Shown in pieces: positions 19,670 to 27,862 of a stretch of DNA of 64,000 bases. A program made the translations under genes and the position numbers. The notes below the pieces were generated by a model, which saw nothing but the letters and a program-made list of their open reading frames with translations, did no database searches and had not been told where the DNA came from. Origin of the DNA: Bacteroidales bacterium. Lineage in GTDB: Bacteria > Bacteroidota > Bacteroidia > Bacteroidales > UBA1556. The DNA lies in contig JAMOQI010000006.1 of the NCBI GenBank assembly GCA_027064095.1, positions 1-64,000 of the forward strand, read 5' to 3'. How positions within the stretch are numbered: position 1 is the stretch's first letter; each line of letters begins with the position of its first letter.

Positions 19670-19881
19670 TTAACCCTGATTATTCACAATTAATCCTGAC
19701 AATTAAGTAAACCTAACAACCTCAGTTCGACATAAGATTTCACTCACAAAAAGCCAATAGTTCATTAGATTTATTGCTAAAATCACTAAATTTTTTCGGG
19801 ATGTATTTTCCACATTACACCCCACTATTCATTGCTTATTCATACAATTTGCTTTGCTTTTGTATTAATAATGCGGATTAA
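19670..19881. repeat. MITE-like interspersed element, copy A
   Basis: Left end TTAACCCTGATTATTCA, right end (reverse complement) TTAATCCGCATTATTAATACA; internal CTCAGTTCGACATAA shared with copy B. Confidence 0.65.
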
Positions 19882-19936
19882 TTGGCTAATTTATGCAGTA
19901 AAAGAAATCTCAATAATAACTCTTTGGTTTAGAGCT

Positions 19937-20512
19937 TTATTTTATAATGATATCAAATTTTTCCAGCAATGACAATGCTCCATCTATGGAGAATTTAGCT
20001 TTCTTAATTTTATTTCTATTTACATCAATACTATAATTTAATGATGTTGACAGGTCAGCTTTATTAAGGATAGTATTCTCAAAGACTGTCGCAGATAAAT
20101 CACAATTTTCAAATTTAGAAGCAGTTAGATTTGTTTCTGCAAAATCTACTTCCTGAAGAATACAGTTTACAAAATGAGTTTTTTTCAAATCTAACTTATA
20201 AAAAGAAGAAAACCTAAGATTGCAATTTTTAAAATTCACCTCCAAAAGAAAAATATTACAGTCATTAAAGTTTATTCCCAACATTTTAGAATCGATAAAC
20301 TTCACCTTTTGAAAAGCTACTCCTGTAACATTTGCATTGCTCAAATTACATGAAATAAAGTTACAGTTGTAAAAAGAAGAATTCACAAAGTTTTGGTTTG
20401 CAAAATTACAATTATCAAAACTACATTCCTCATAATCAGCAATTTCAAAAATATCTTTAGTAAAATCTACTTTAGAAAATATTTTGCTATCTATGTATTT
20501 TTTTTCATTCAT
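19937..20512 (-). CDS. Pentapeptide-repeat protein
   Basis: CSFDNCNFANQNFVNSSFYNCNFISCNLSNAN-type A(D/N)LXX repeats. Confidence 0.9.
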   Translation of the reverse strand: MNEKKYIDSKIFSKVDFTKDIFEIADYEECSFDNCNFANQNFVNSSFYNCNFISCNLSNANVTGVAFQKVKFIDSKMLGINFNDCNIFLLEVNFKNCNLRFSSFYKLDLKKTHFVNCILQEVDFAETNLTASKFENCDLSATVFENTILNKADLSTSLNYSIDVNRNKIKKAKFSIDGALSLLEKFDIIIK

Positions 20513-20518
20513 AATAAT

Positions 20519-20848
20519 CTAAATCAGAATATTTGGTTGCCAAAATGATTCTTTAAAATCTATTACAATATCATCAACAATTTTATGGCCTTCTTGTAAT
20601 AATAATTCTTCCATTAAATGGGGGTGACTAAAAGCTTTTTTACCAGTCAACATACCATTCCTATTAAGCACTCTATGAGCCGGTACAGGATTTTCTAATG
20701 ACGAGGATTTATTTAATGCCCAACCAACCATACGAGCAGCCAAAGGAGATCCAACAGCCTTTGCAACAGCGCCATAAGTTGTTAACTTTCCGTATGGAAT
20801 TTGTCGACAAACCTGATATACTTTTTCAAAAAAGTCTATTTTAGACAT
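20519..20848 (-). CDS. Alkyltransferase-like protein (MGMT fold, catalytic Cys absent)
   Basis: IPYGKLTTYGAVAKAVG...ARMVGWALN...PVPAHRVLNRNGMLTG; PAHR in place of PCHR. Confidence 0.88.
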   Translation of the reverse strand: MSKIDFFEKVYQVCRQIPYGKLTTYGAVAKAVGSPLAARMVGWALNKSSSLENPVPAHRVLNRNGMLTGKKAFSHPHLMEELLLQEGHKIVDDIVIDFKESFWQPNILI

Positions 20849-20849
20849 A

Positions 20850-21551
20850 TTATTTTTTTGTATTAAAGTCAAAAAAGGCTTCAGGATTAAGTGTAAACTG
20901 CATAAAATTTATTGCAAATCCTTGATCCGAAAATAGCTTTTCATAATGTGTTTTTATAGACTTCACTTCATCGAAATTATCTAATGAATATAAATCTTTG
21001 ACAGAATTAATAAGCTTATGATTTCCTTCTTCAATTACCTCAAGCGTATAATCAAAAAGCGGTTCATTATCCGTTTTGAAATTTATTATACCATTCTTCT
21101 TAAGAATCTTAGAATATCTATACAGAAATGGAGGTGAAGTAAGCCTCTTATTAATCTTTATTTTCTTTGGCTGAGGGTCAGGGAAAGTAATCCACAATTC
21201 ATCAATCTCATCTAAAGCAAAAATATTCGGCACCATTTGCACATAGTTTCTAACAAAAGCAACGTTTTTAAGGCCTTTATTAAACGAATCCTTGCATCCA
21301 CGCCAAAGTCTTGCGCCTTTGATATCCATTCCTATAAAATTCCTTTCAGGGTACTTCTCTGCCAAACCAACAGTATATTCTCCCTTACCACATCCAACTT
21401 CAAGAGTAATTGGGTTATCATTATTAAAAAAATCTTTTCCCCATTTTCCTTGCATATAATAACCATCTTTCAAATCGTCGTATTCTGGTTGAAATAAATG
21501 AGGAAAGTTTAGGTTTTCAGCAAAATGTGCTAACTTCTTCTTGGATCCCAT
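20850..21551 (-). CDS. trmB: tRNA (guanine-N7-)-methyltransferase
   Basis: LEVGCGKGEYTVGLAEKYPERNFIGMDIKGARLW, ITFPDPQPK. Confidence 0.94.
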   Translation of the reverse strand: MGSKKKLAHFAENLNFPHLFQPEYDDLKDGYYMQGKWGKDFFNNDNPITLEVGCGKGEYTVGLAEKYPERNFIGMDIKGARLWRGCKDSFNKGLKNVAFVRNYVQMVPNIFALDEIDELWITFPDPQPKKIKINKRLTSPPFLYRYSKILKKNGIINFKTDNEPLFDYTLEVIEEGNHKLINSVKDLYSLDNFDEVKSIKTHYEKLFSDQGFAINFMQFTLNPEAFFDFNTKK

Positions 21552-21560
21552 AACTAAAAA

Positions 21561-22571
21561 CTAATGTATGATTTTTTGTATCCATAGACTTTTAGACTCT
21601 TTTTCTGCAGTCTCTTTCATGAAGATTTTTGCTTTGCTACGCTTTTCAAAACCTGCATAGCAAACTCTTATTAACCCCCCACTGGTTTCACCTTCTATAC
21701 TTGCATCAGAATATCCTTTTAGGATAATTTCTTGCAAATATTCCTGTGCTTTTTCTTCAGAACGGAAACATCCTGCTATCACAAAATATTTCTTCTTATT
21801 CTTATTTATTATTTCAGGTATCGGCTCTATTTCTGTTTTATCTTCAATTAATTCTGTGGTATCTACTTTAACGACTTCCTGGATTACAACACTGTCGCTC
21901 AAAACATCTTCTACAACAGTATCAACAACTGATGAGTTCTGGGATGCTGTATCAACAACAGCAATTTCCGGCTGTGTTGCTGAATTATTAATTGGCTTAT
22001 CGACTACTTTTACAATCAATGGAGGAGATTTTACAAAAAGTTGGTCTTTAAAAATTATAAAGGCAGCAATAATAACTGCAGCTGCTACAAGAAATACCCA
22101 AAGCCAAACTAATTTTCTTTTTGGATTTTCTTCATCCACAATTACAGGCGCTGCTTTAATTTCTTCTTCTTTAACTATTGGTTTAGCCTCAAAAGCTTGC
22201 AGACCAAAATAAGTTTTCTCATAATTGAAATCTAAATTTTGTTCAAAAACTAATGCTCCGGAAGGATGCATCTTAACAATTCCTATATTTTCAAATTCGT
22301 ATTGATTACTTTCTTTCAAAATTATTTTTATACTTTCAACAAAGTCTTCAATTGATTTATCTGAATTTGAACCAATAGATTTTTCTAACAAGTCATCAAC
22401 AGCCTCAAAGTTCTTTGTAAACTTTATCACCTTATATTTAGGTGTAAACTCATTACTAACAGGGTGATTGTAAACCTCTTGAACTAACAGCTCAAAAACA
22501 CCAAAATTCGGCACTACTACCCTATTATGAGTAAATAATAACTTACTGATATATAAATTTATATCTATCAT
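21561..22571 (-). CDS. HU-CCDC81-like and SPOR domain membrane protein
   Basis: N-terminal HU/CCDC81-like region (VVVPNFGVFELL), single TM LVWLWVFLVAAAVIIAAFIIF, C-terminal SPOR-like YFVIAGCFRSEEKAQEYL. Confidence 0.85.
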   Translation of the reverse strand: MIDINLYISKLLFTHNRVVVPNFGVFELLVQEVYNHPVSNEFTPKYKVIKFTKNFEAVDDLLEKSIGSNSDKSIEDFVESIKIILKESNQYEFENIGIVKMHPSGALVFEQNLDFNYEKTYFGLQAFEAKPIVKEEEIKAAPVIVDEENPKRKLVWLWVFLVAAAVIIAAFIIFKDQLFVKSPPLIVKVVDKPINNSATQPEIAVVDTASQNSSVVDTVVEDVLSDSVVIQEVVKVDTTELIEDKTEIEPIPEIINKNKKKYFVIAGCFRSEEKAQEYLQEIILKGYSDASIEGETSGGLIRVCYAGFEKRSKAKIFMKETAEKESKSLWIQKIIH

Positions 22572-23290
22572 AAATTTCTTATTGCATTTTCTAAATCTTC
22601 GGGAGTATCTATACCAATACTATCATATTCAGTAATCCCGACACCAATACTATAACCTGCATCGAGCCAGCGCAATTGCTCCAAGGATTCTGCTTTCTCT
22701 ATTGTCGATATAGGTAATGTTATTAAGTTTTGTAAAATATCTGATTTAAAAGCATACATACCTATATGTTTGAAGTAGGTAATATCTTGAATATTTTGTC
22801 TATTGTAAGGAATAGGATATCTTGAGAAATATAAAGCTTTACCATTTTGCGATTTAACGACTTTGACAACATTAGGAGATTCAATTTCTTCCTTATCAGA
22901 TGTACTCTTTATCAATGTTGCTATTTGATAATTCTTTGTATCAATAATATTACAAAGACTTTCAATTTGCTCAGGATTCAAAAAAGGCTCATCACCTTGA
23001 ATATTAATTACAACATCAAACTTTTCCGGCAATTTCCTAACCACTTCAGCAATTCTTTCTGTTCCGTTATTATGTTCTTTTGAAGTCATCATTACTTCAG
23101 CACCAAATCCCATAACATGATTAAAAATTCTATCATCATCAGTGGCAATTATTACCCTACTAAGACAATCAACTTGACAGGCAATATCCCAGACATGGTG
23201 AATCATACTCTTGCCATTAATATCTGCCAAAGGCTTCCCTGGAAACCTACTTGACTGATAACGTGCTGGTATAACTGCTATTACGGACAT
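22568..23290 (-). CDS. kdsB: 3-deoxy-manno-octulosonate cytidylyltransferase
   Basis: AVIPARYQSSRFPGKPLADI, NIQGDEPF, YFKHIGMYAFK. Confidence 0.95.
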   Translation of the reverse strand: MSVIAVIPARYQSSRFPGKPLADINGKSMIHHVWDIACQVDCLSRVIIATDDDRIFNHVMGFGAEVMMTSKEHNNGTERIAEVVRKLPEKFDVVINIQGDEPFLNPEQIESLCNIIDTKNYQIATLIKSTSDKEEIESPNVVKVVKSQNGKALYFSRYPIPYNRQNIQDITYFKHIGMYAFKSDILQNLITLPISTIEKAESLEQLRWLDAGYSIGVGITEYDSIGIDTPEDLENAIRNL

Positions 23291-23329
23291 AACGATTATC
23301 CTTATATAGAATTAATTTATCACTAGATA

Positions 23330-23944
23330 TTAAAATAAACCATGAATCTCACCATTTATCTTCTCTATTATCATCCCTAAATCTTCGGGATTATTGAGAA
23401 AATCCAAATTATCAACGTCAATAATTAATAACTTTCCTTTAGAATAAGTTTTAATCCAAGATTCATAACGCTCATTAAGACTCTTCAAATAATCTAATCG
23501 AATAGAGTTCTCATAATCTCTTCCTCGTTTTTGTATTTGATTAACAAGGTTTGGTACAGAAGAACGCAAGTAAATAAGCAAATCAGGAGGCTGAATAAAT
23601 GAAGACATTAACTCAAATAATGACTGATAGTTCTCAAAATCACGAGAAGGCATAAGTCCCATTTCGTGTAAGTTGGGAGCAAAAATATATGCATCCTCAT
23701 AAATTGTTCTATCCTGAATAACAGTCTTACCACTATTTCTTATTTCTACAACCTGACGAAATCTACTATTGAGAAAATATATCTGAAGATTAAAGGACCA
23801 TCGCTGCATATCTTCATAGAAGCTGTTAAGATAAGGGTTAGTTTCAACATCTTCGTAATGTGCTTGCCACTTAAAGTGTTTTGCAAGTAATCTTGTCAAG
23901 GTGGTTTTTCCGGCACCAATGTTCCCTGCTATTGCGATATGCAT
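23330..23944 (-). CDS. Deoxynucleoside kinase
   Basis: IAIAGNIGAGKTTLTRLLAKHF, IQDRTIYEDAYIFA, YLRSS. Confidence 0.9.
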   Translation of the reverse strand: MHIAIAGNIGAGKTTLTRLLAKHFKWQAHYEDVETNPYLNSFYEDMQRWSFNLQIYFLNSRFRQVVEIRNSGKTVIQDRTIYEDAYIFAPNLHEMGLMPSRDFENYQSLFELMSSFIQPPDLLIYLRSSVPNLVNQIQKRGRDYENSIRLDYLKSLNERYESWIKTYSKGKLLIIDVDNLDFLNNPEDLGMIIEKINGEIHGLF

Positions 23945-24166
23945 AATTCCTGTAATTTTATGATATTGTTAATATTAAGAACCAAATATTGAAGTAACAT
24001 ATCAAAACTATATCCAAAATTAACAAAAAATAATTCGAATTAATGTTTTTATTTATGCTTTGGCTCAATTATGTAAAAAAACTGCAATGATTTTAAAATT
24101 GCAAGGGACAAAGGTAAGAAAATTGTAGTATCTGATTAAGGATAAATATAGTTGTTGAAAAAATAT

Positions 24167-24973
24167 TTACAAATCGTGGTAGAAGAAATTATTTTTATTG
24201 TTTCTATAATAAATTCTATTTTTATTAATCCTGATTTCATTAACGTTATTATATAGCAACGGTATTGTATCTATCTGCATAGTAAGTGGATTAAAAAACA
24301 AATTAGTGTCGTTTTTAAGTATTTGCCACTGACCACTTCTAATATAAAGGTCATCAATATTGACAAATGGTATTCTCTTTATGTAATTTCCAAATCTATC
24401 AAAAACAAAAATACCATACTTATTATCTCGTAATATAACCTGATTATCCCTTTCTATTAATTGAACGGGTTGAATTTGATATCCTGTAACATTTAAAATA
24501 TTTCCACTATTATCAGTTTCATCTAAAAGGTTGTTAAAACGAATCAAAGCTTGAGAGATAGGATCAAATAACCAAAAACCATTATTATAAGATAAGCATA
24601 CCAAACTAGCTTGTTCGTATCCTAATTCACTTAAATCTATAGGACTATTTTTCACAGCAAGCTGATTATCAAGCAATATTATTTGATTATTATCATCATA
24701 ATACAATAAAATATTCATCGGATCACTAACATCAAGGGATGTAATATCACCTAAGTACAGATTAGAAAATGTATTGAGTAATACAGCATCTTTAGAATAT
24801 TTTTTAAGTTCTGAACCATTAACAAAATATAATTGTCCCAAAAGATCCAACTGAAAAAAATCAGTTTTTGAAGGGAATGAAGATTTAGCTTGAGCATATA
24901 CTGATGACGAAACAAATGCTAAAGCAATAATCAACAACGGAATACCAACAAAAAATATTTTTAAACTTTTCAT
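24167..24973 (-). CDS. Conserved secreted protein, possible beta-propeller-like
   Basis: Signal peptide and repetitive LY/FD..G..I strand pattern; weak family evidence. Confidence 0.5.
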   Translation of the reverse strand: MKSLKIFFVGIPLLIIALAFVSSSVYAQAKSSFPSKTDFFQLDLLGQLYFVNGSELKKYSKDAVLLNTFSNLYLGDITSLDVSDPMNILLYYDDNNQIILLDNQLAVKNSPIDLSELGYEQASLVCLSYNNGFWLFDPISQALIRFNNLLDETDNSGNILNVTGYQIQPVQLIERDNQVILRDNKYGIFVFDRFGNYIKRIPFVNIDDLYIRSGQWQILKNDTNLFFNPLTMQIDTIPLLYNNVNEIRINKNRIYYRNNKNNFFYHDL

Positions 24974-26538
24974 TTTATCATATTATTAAGCCAATAATCT
25001 TCTATTTCAAAAACATTACCAACATTATTCTCCACAACAAGCACCTCTTTTAGTTCCTCAATAATATTTCTCTTATTAGAAAGTCGAGGCACCTTATACT
25101 GCCCTCCCAACCTTCCATTTTTAGAAAGCCACTTATAAAACGTATTTACCGGCAAATTTACAACAATAGGTTTCTCTAAAACCATATTCTGAAAACGTTT
25201 TGCTTCGTAATCAGAGTTTTTTGTTTTAAGAGCATTATCCAACAATTCTGTAAAAAACAATAAATCAGAAGGTTCTTTTTCAAATTCAATCAACCATTGA
25301 TGTGTAATACGCTTATTAACATTATCGATTAAAGGTGCAGCTGTATATTCATTTACTATTGCACCTGTATTCTGACAAGCATGATTAATTGCAAAATCAG
25401 CATTATCAACAATTAACTCTTCACCGGCAACATTTATATAACTCTTAGTTCGACCACTTATACGAATCCTATAAGGTATTTTACTAGTAAAAATCACCGT
25501 ATCTCCAATTAAATACCGCCATAATCCTGCGTTAGTAGATATTACCATGGCATAATTTTTTCCTAATTCTACCTGTTCAATTGTTAAAGCCTGAGGATTA
25601 GATTTTTCAAGATCTTCCAAAGCAATAAATTCATAGAAAATTCCATAATCTAACAATAGTAGCAGCTCATCACTATCAGAGGAATCCTGAATAGCAAAAA
25701 AACCTTCAGAAGCATTATATACTTCCTGGTAATTAACATTGTTGTCCATTATTTTTTCAAAATGCTTGATATAAGGTGCCAAGCTCACTCCACCATGCAT
25801 TACAAGCTCAAAGTTAGGCCAAACATCCCTAATTTTATTCTTACCGGAAACTTCCAATACTTTTTCTAAAATCACCAACATCCACGATGGCACACCGGAA
25901 ATAGCTCTAATATCAACATTTAAAGTGTTTTCGACAATTAATTCTAATTTTTTTGACCAGTCTTCCATCAATGCAATGGATAAGTTTGGTGATTTAGTAA
26001 TATGAGCCCATAAAGGTAGATTGCTCATAAGAATTGCTGATAAATCGCCAATGAAATAATCATTAGTATCGCTTAATTTAGAACTTCCTGCTACTCCAAT
26101 AGTTTTGCCGCTAAGAAATTCCGAATCAGGATTTTTATGTAAATACAAAGCCAATAAATCCTTGCCTGCTTTATAATGACAATCATTTAAACTATCAATG
26201 GTAACAGGTATAAATTTACTTTTTGCATTGGTAGTTCCCGATGATTTTGCAAACCAACGTGTTTCTGTTGGCCATAGCAAATTATGTTCACCATTTAACA
26301 AACGCGACACATAAGGTTCTATGTCTTCATATCTGGAAATTGGTACTCGTTGTTGAAAATCATCAATATTCTTAATATCAGAATAACGATAATTTATACC
26401 CCATTCTGTATCTTCTGCTTCAGAAATTAAATTGAAAAACAATTCGTTTTGAACATCATGAGGAAACCGCATAAAAAGTTCCATTTGATGATAACGTTTT
26501 TTTAGAAACCACGATGTTAACGAATTTATTAAGGCCAT
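24970..26538 (-). CDS. GH3 auxin-responsive-promoter-family protein (acyl-adenylating fold)
   Basis: WFAKSSGTTNAKSKFIPVT, YNASEGFFAIQ, GLWRYLIGDTV, SGRTKSYINVAGEEL. Confidence 0.9.
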   Translation of the reverse strand: MALINSLTSWFLKKRYHQMELFMRFPHDVQNELFFNLISEAEDTEWGINYRYSDIKNIDDFQQRVPISRYEDIEPYVSRLLNGEHNLLWPTETRWFAKSSGTTNAKSKFIPVTIDSLNDCHYKAGKDLLALYLHKNPDSEFLSGKTIGVAGSSKLSDTNDYFIGDLSAILMSNLPLWAHITKSPNLSIALMEDWSKKLELIVENTLNVDIRAISGVPSWMLVILEKVLEVSGKNKIRDVWPNFELVMHGGVSLAPYIKHFEKIMDNNVNYQEVYNASEGFFAIQDSSDSDELLLLLDYGIFYEFIALEDLEKSNPQALTIEQVELGKNYAMVISTNAGLWRYLIGDTVIFTSKIPYRIRISGRTKSYINVAGEELIVDNADFAINHACQNTGAIVNEYTAAPLIDNVNKRITHQWLIEFEKEPSDLLFFTELLDNALKTKNSDYEAKRFQNMVLEKPIVVNLPVNTFYKWLSKNGRLGGQYKVPRLSNKRNIIEELKEVLVVENNVGNVFEIEDYWLNNMIK

Positions 26539-26602
26539 ATTCTTCAGTTTGATTGGCTAAAATACAAAAAAGCCTAATATATTTTTATTAAAATAAGGCA
26601 AA

Positions 26603-26776
26603 TTATAATTCAGTTTCTCTTTTTAGAATATCCTCAATATCTGAAATGCAAGATCCACATCCAGTTCCTGCTCCTGTATTGCTAATTATATCTTGAAGAT
26701 TCACTTCTTCATTATTGTTATTTATAGTGTAAACTATTTCATGTTCACTTACATCCATACAATGACATATAATCAT
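26603..26776 (-). CDS. BFD-like [2Fe-2S]-binding protein, 57 aa
   Basis: Read by hand, absent from ORF track: MIICHCMDVSEHEIVYTINNNNEEVNLQDIISNTGAGTGCGSCISDIEDILKRETEL; CxC...CxxC. Confidence 0.8.
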   Translation of the reverse strand: MIICHCMDVSEHEIVYTINNNNEEVNLQDIISNTGAGTGCGSCISDIEDILKRETEL

Positions 26777-26849
26777 ATAATATTGTCTTCAACACTCATA
26801 CTTAAATCTCTTTTTTAAAAAAATAAATTGCCTATATTTTCATCAGATA

Positions 26850-27081
26850 TTAATCCTGATTATTCATTAATAATCCTGACGATTAAGTAAAACTAATAAG
26901 CTCAGTTCGACATAATATTTCACTCGAGGTTAATAAAATTGGATATTTTTCAAATACCCAAATTTGATTTTTTCTAAATCAGCCTGTACCAAACTTGTTT
27001 CGGGAGGTTTTTCCCAGCATTGCCTCCCACATTCATCGCTTTTTCATACAATTTGCTTTTGTATGAATAATGAGGGTTATA
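26850..27081. repeat. MITE-like interspersed element, copy B
   Basis: Left TTAATCCTGATTATTCATTA, right (reverse complement) TATAACCCTCATTATTCATAC; internal CCTGTACCAAACTTGTTTCGGGAGG. Confidence 0.65.
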
Positions 27082-27323
27082 TTGACGCAGAAGATAATAA
27101 TTATTTATATAGATTAATTCTAAATAATAATAATATTTAGATTTAACTAAACCTTTTTTTGTTTATTTTTGTCTATCTATCGTTTAGAATACAAACAACT
27201 AAAATTATTTTGTTAATTTTATAACTCAATGTGATTTTAATTGATTAAACCAAATTAATACAACATCAGTTAATTTCCATAATATTGTAATTCAACCAAT
27301 TATATTAATTTAATATATTTTTT

Positions 27324-27752
27324 ATGAGACACTCCTTATTAATAATCATTTTCAGTTTAACAAGTATATTGCTAAGTAGTTTTAGCACAAAGGACCCTGA
27401 TCCTAGAATTATTGATTATCTCGGACAGGAAAAGGTAGATATTATTTTAAAAAACAATCCTGATTTAATAAATTATTATAACTTTTTTCTAGAAAATAGC
27501 TATATAATTTCAGAAGTACCTCAAGATAAATTAATAGATAATAACTTTACAGAAATAAAATTGCCCTTAGAAAACGGAAAAGTGGACAGAGAAAAGCTTA
27601 ACGTATTAAAATTAAATATTCAAAGAAAATATGATAGCAGAATATATTTTAAAGTAGAAAATTCTAATGAAATTTTTATAATGTTAAGCGAAAAGGAATT
27701 TATTGAAAAATATAATGATTACCGAAAAAAACTTGGTTTAATAAATAAATAA
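27324..27752 (+). CDS. Hypothetical secreted protein
   Basis: 142 aa with signal peptide; no family recognised; upstream of the T9SS cargo gene. Confidence 0.55.
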   Translation: MRHSLLIIIFSLTSILLSSFSTKDPDPRIIDYLGQEKVDIILKNNPDLINYYNFFLENSYIISEVPQDKLIDNNFTEIKLPLENGKVDREKLNVLKLNIQRKYDSRIYFKVENSNEIFIMLSEKEFIEKYNDYRKKLGLINK

Positions 27753-27758
27753 GAAACT

Positions 27759-27843
27759 TATGAAACGAACATGACAATTTTTAATTATAAATTGACCCAC
27801 AAGGTCATGATTAAAATATTGTTATGTGACTCCATATTACCAA
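27759..27843 (-). repeat. Palindromic interspersed repeat P, copy 1
   Basis: Reverse complement about 90% identical by eye to 51604-51689; internal CATGACAAT...ATTGTTATG arms and TGACC-CACAA-GGTCA hairpin. Confidence 0.75.
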
Positions 27844-27862
27844 CTTAACAAATTTTGAACAT

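Noticed and set aside
21237-23083. Plus-strand ORFs 21237..21497, 21856..22212, 22847..23083
   Set aside because: Antisense to trmB, the HU/SPOR gene and kdsB; low-complexity or no family signal.
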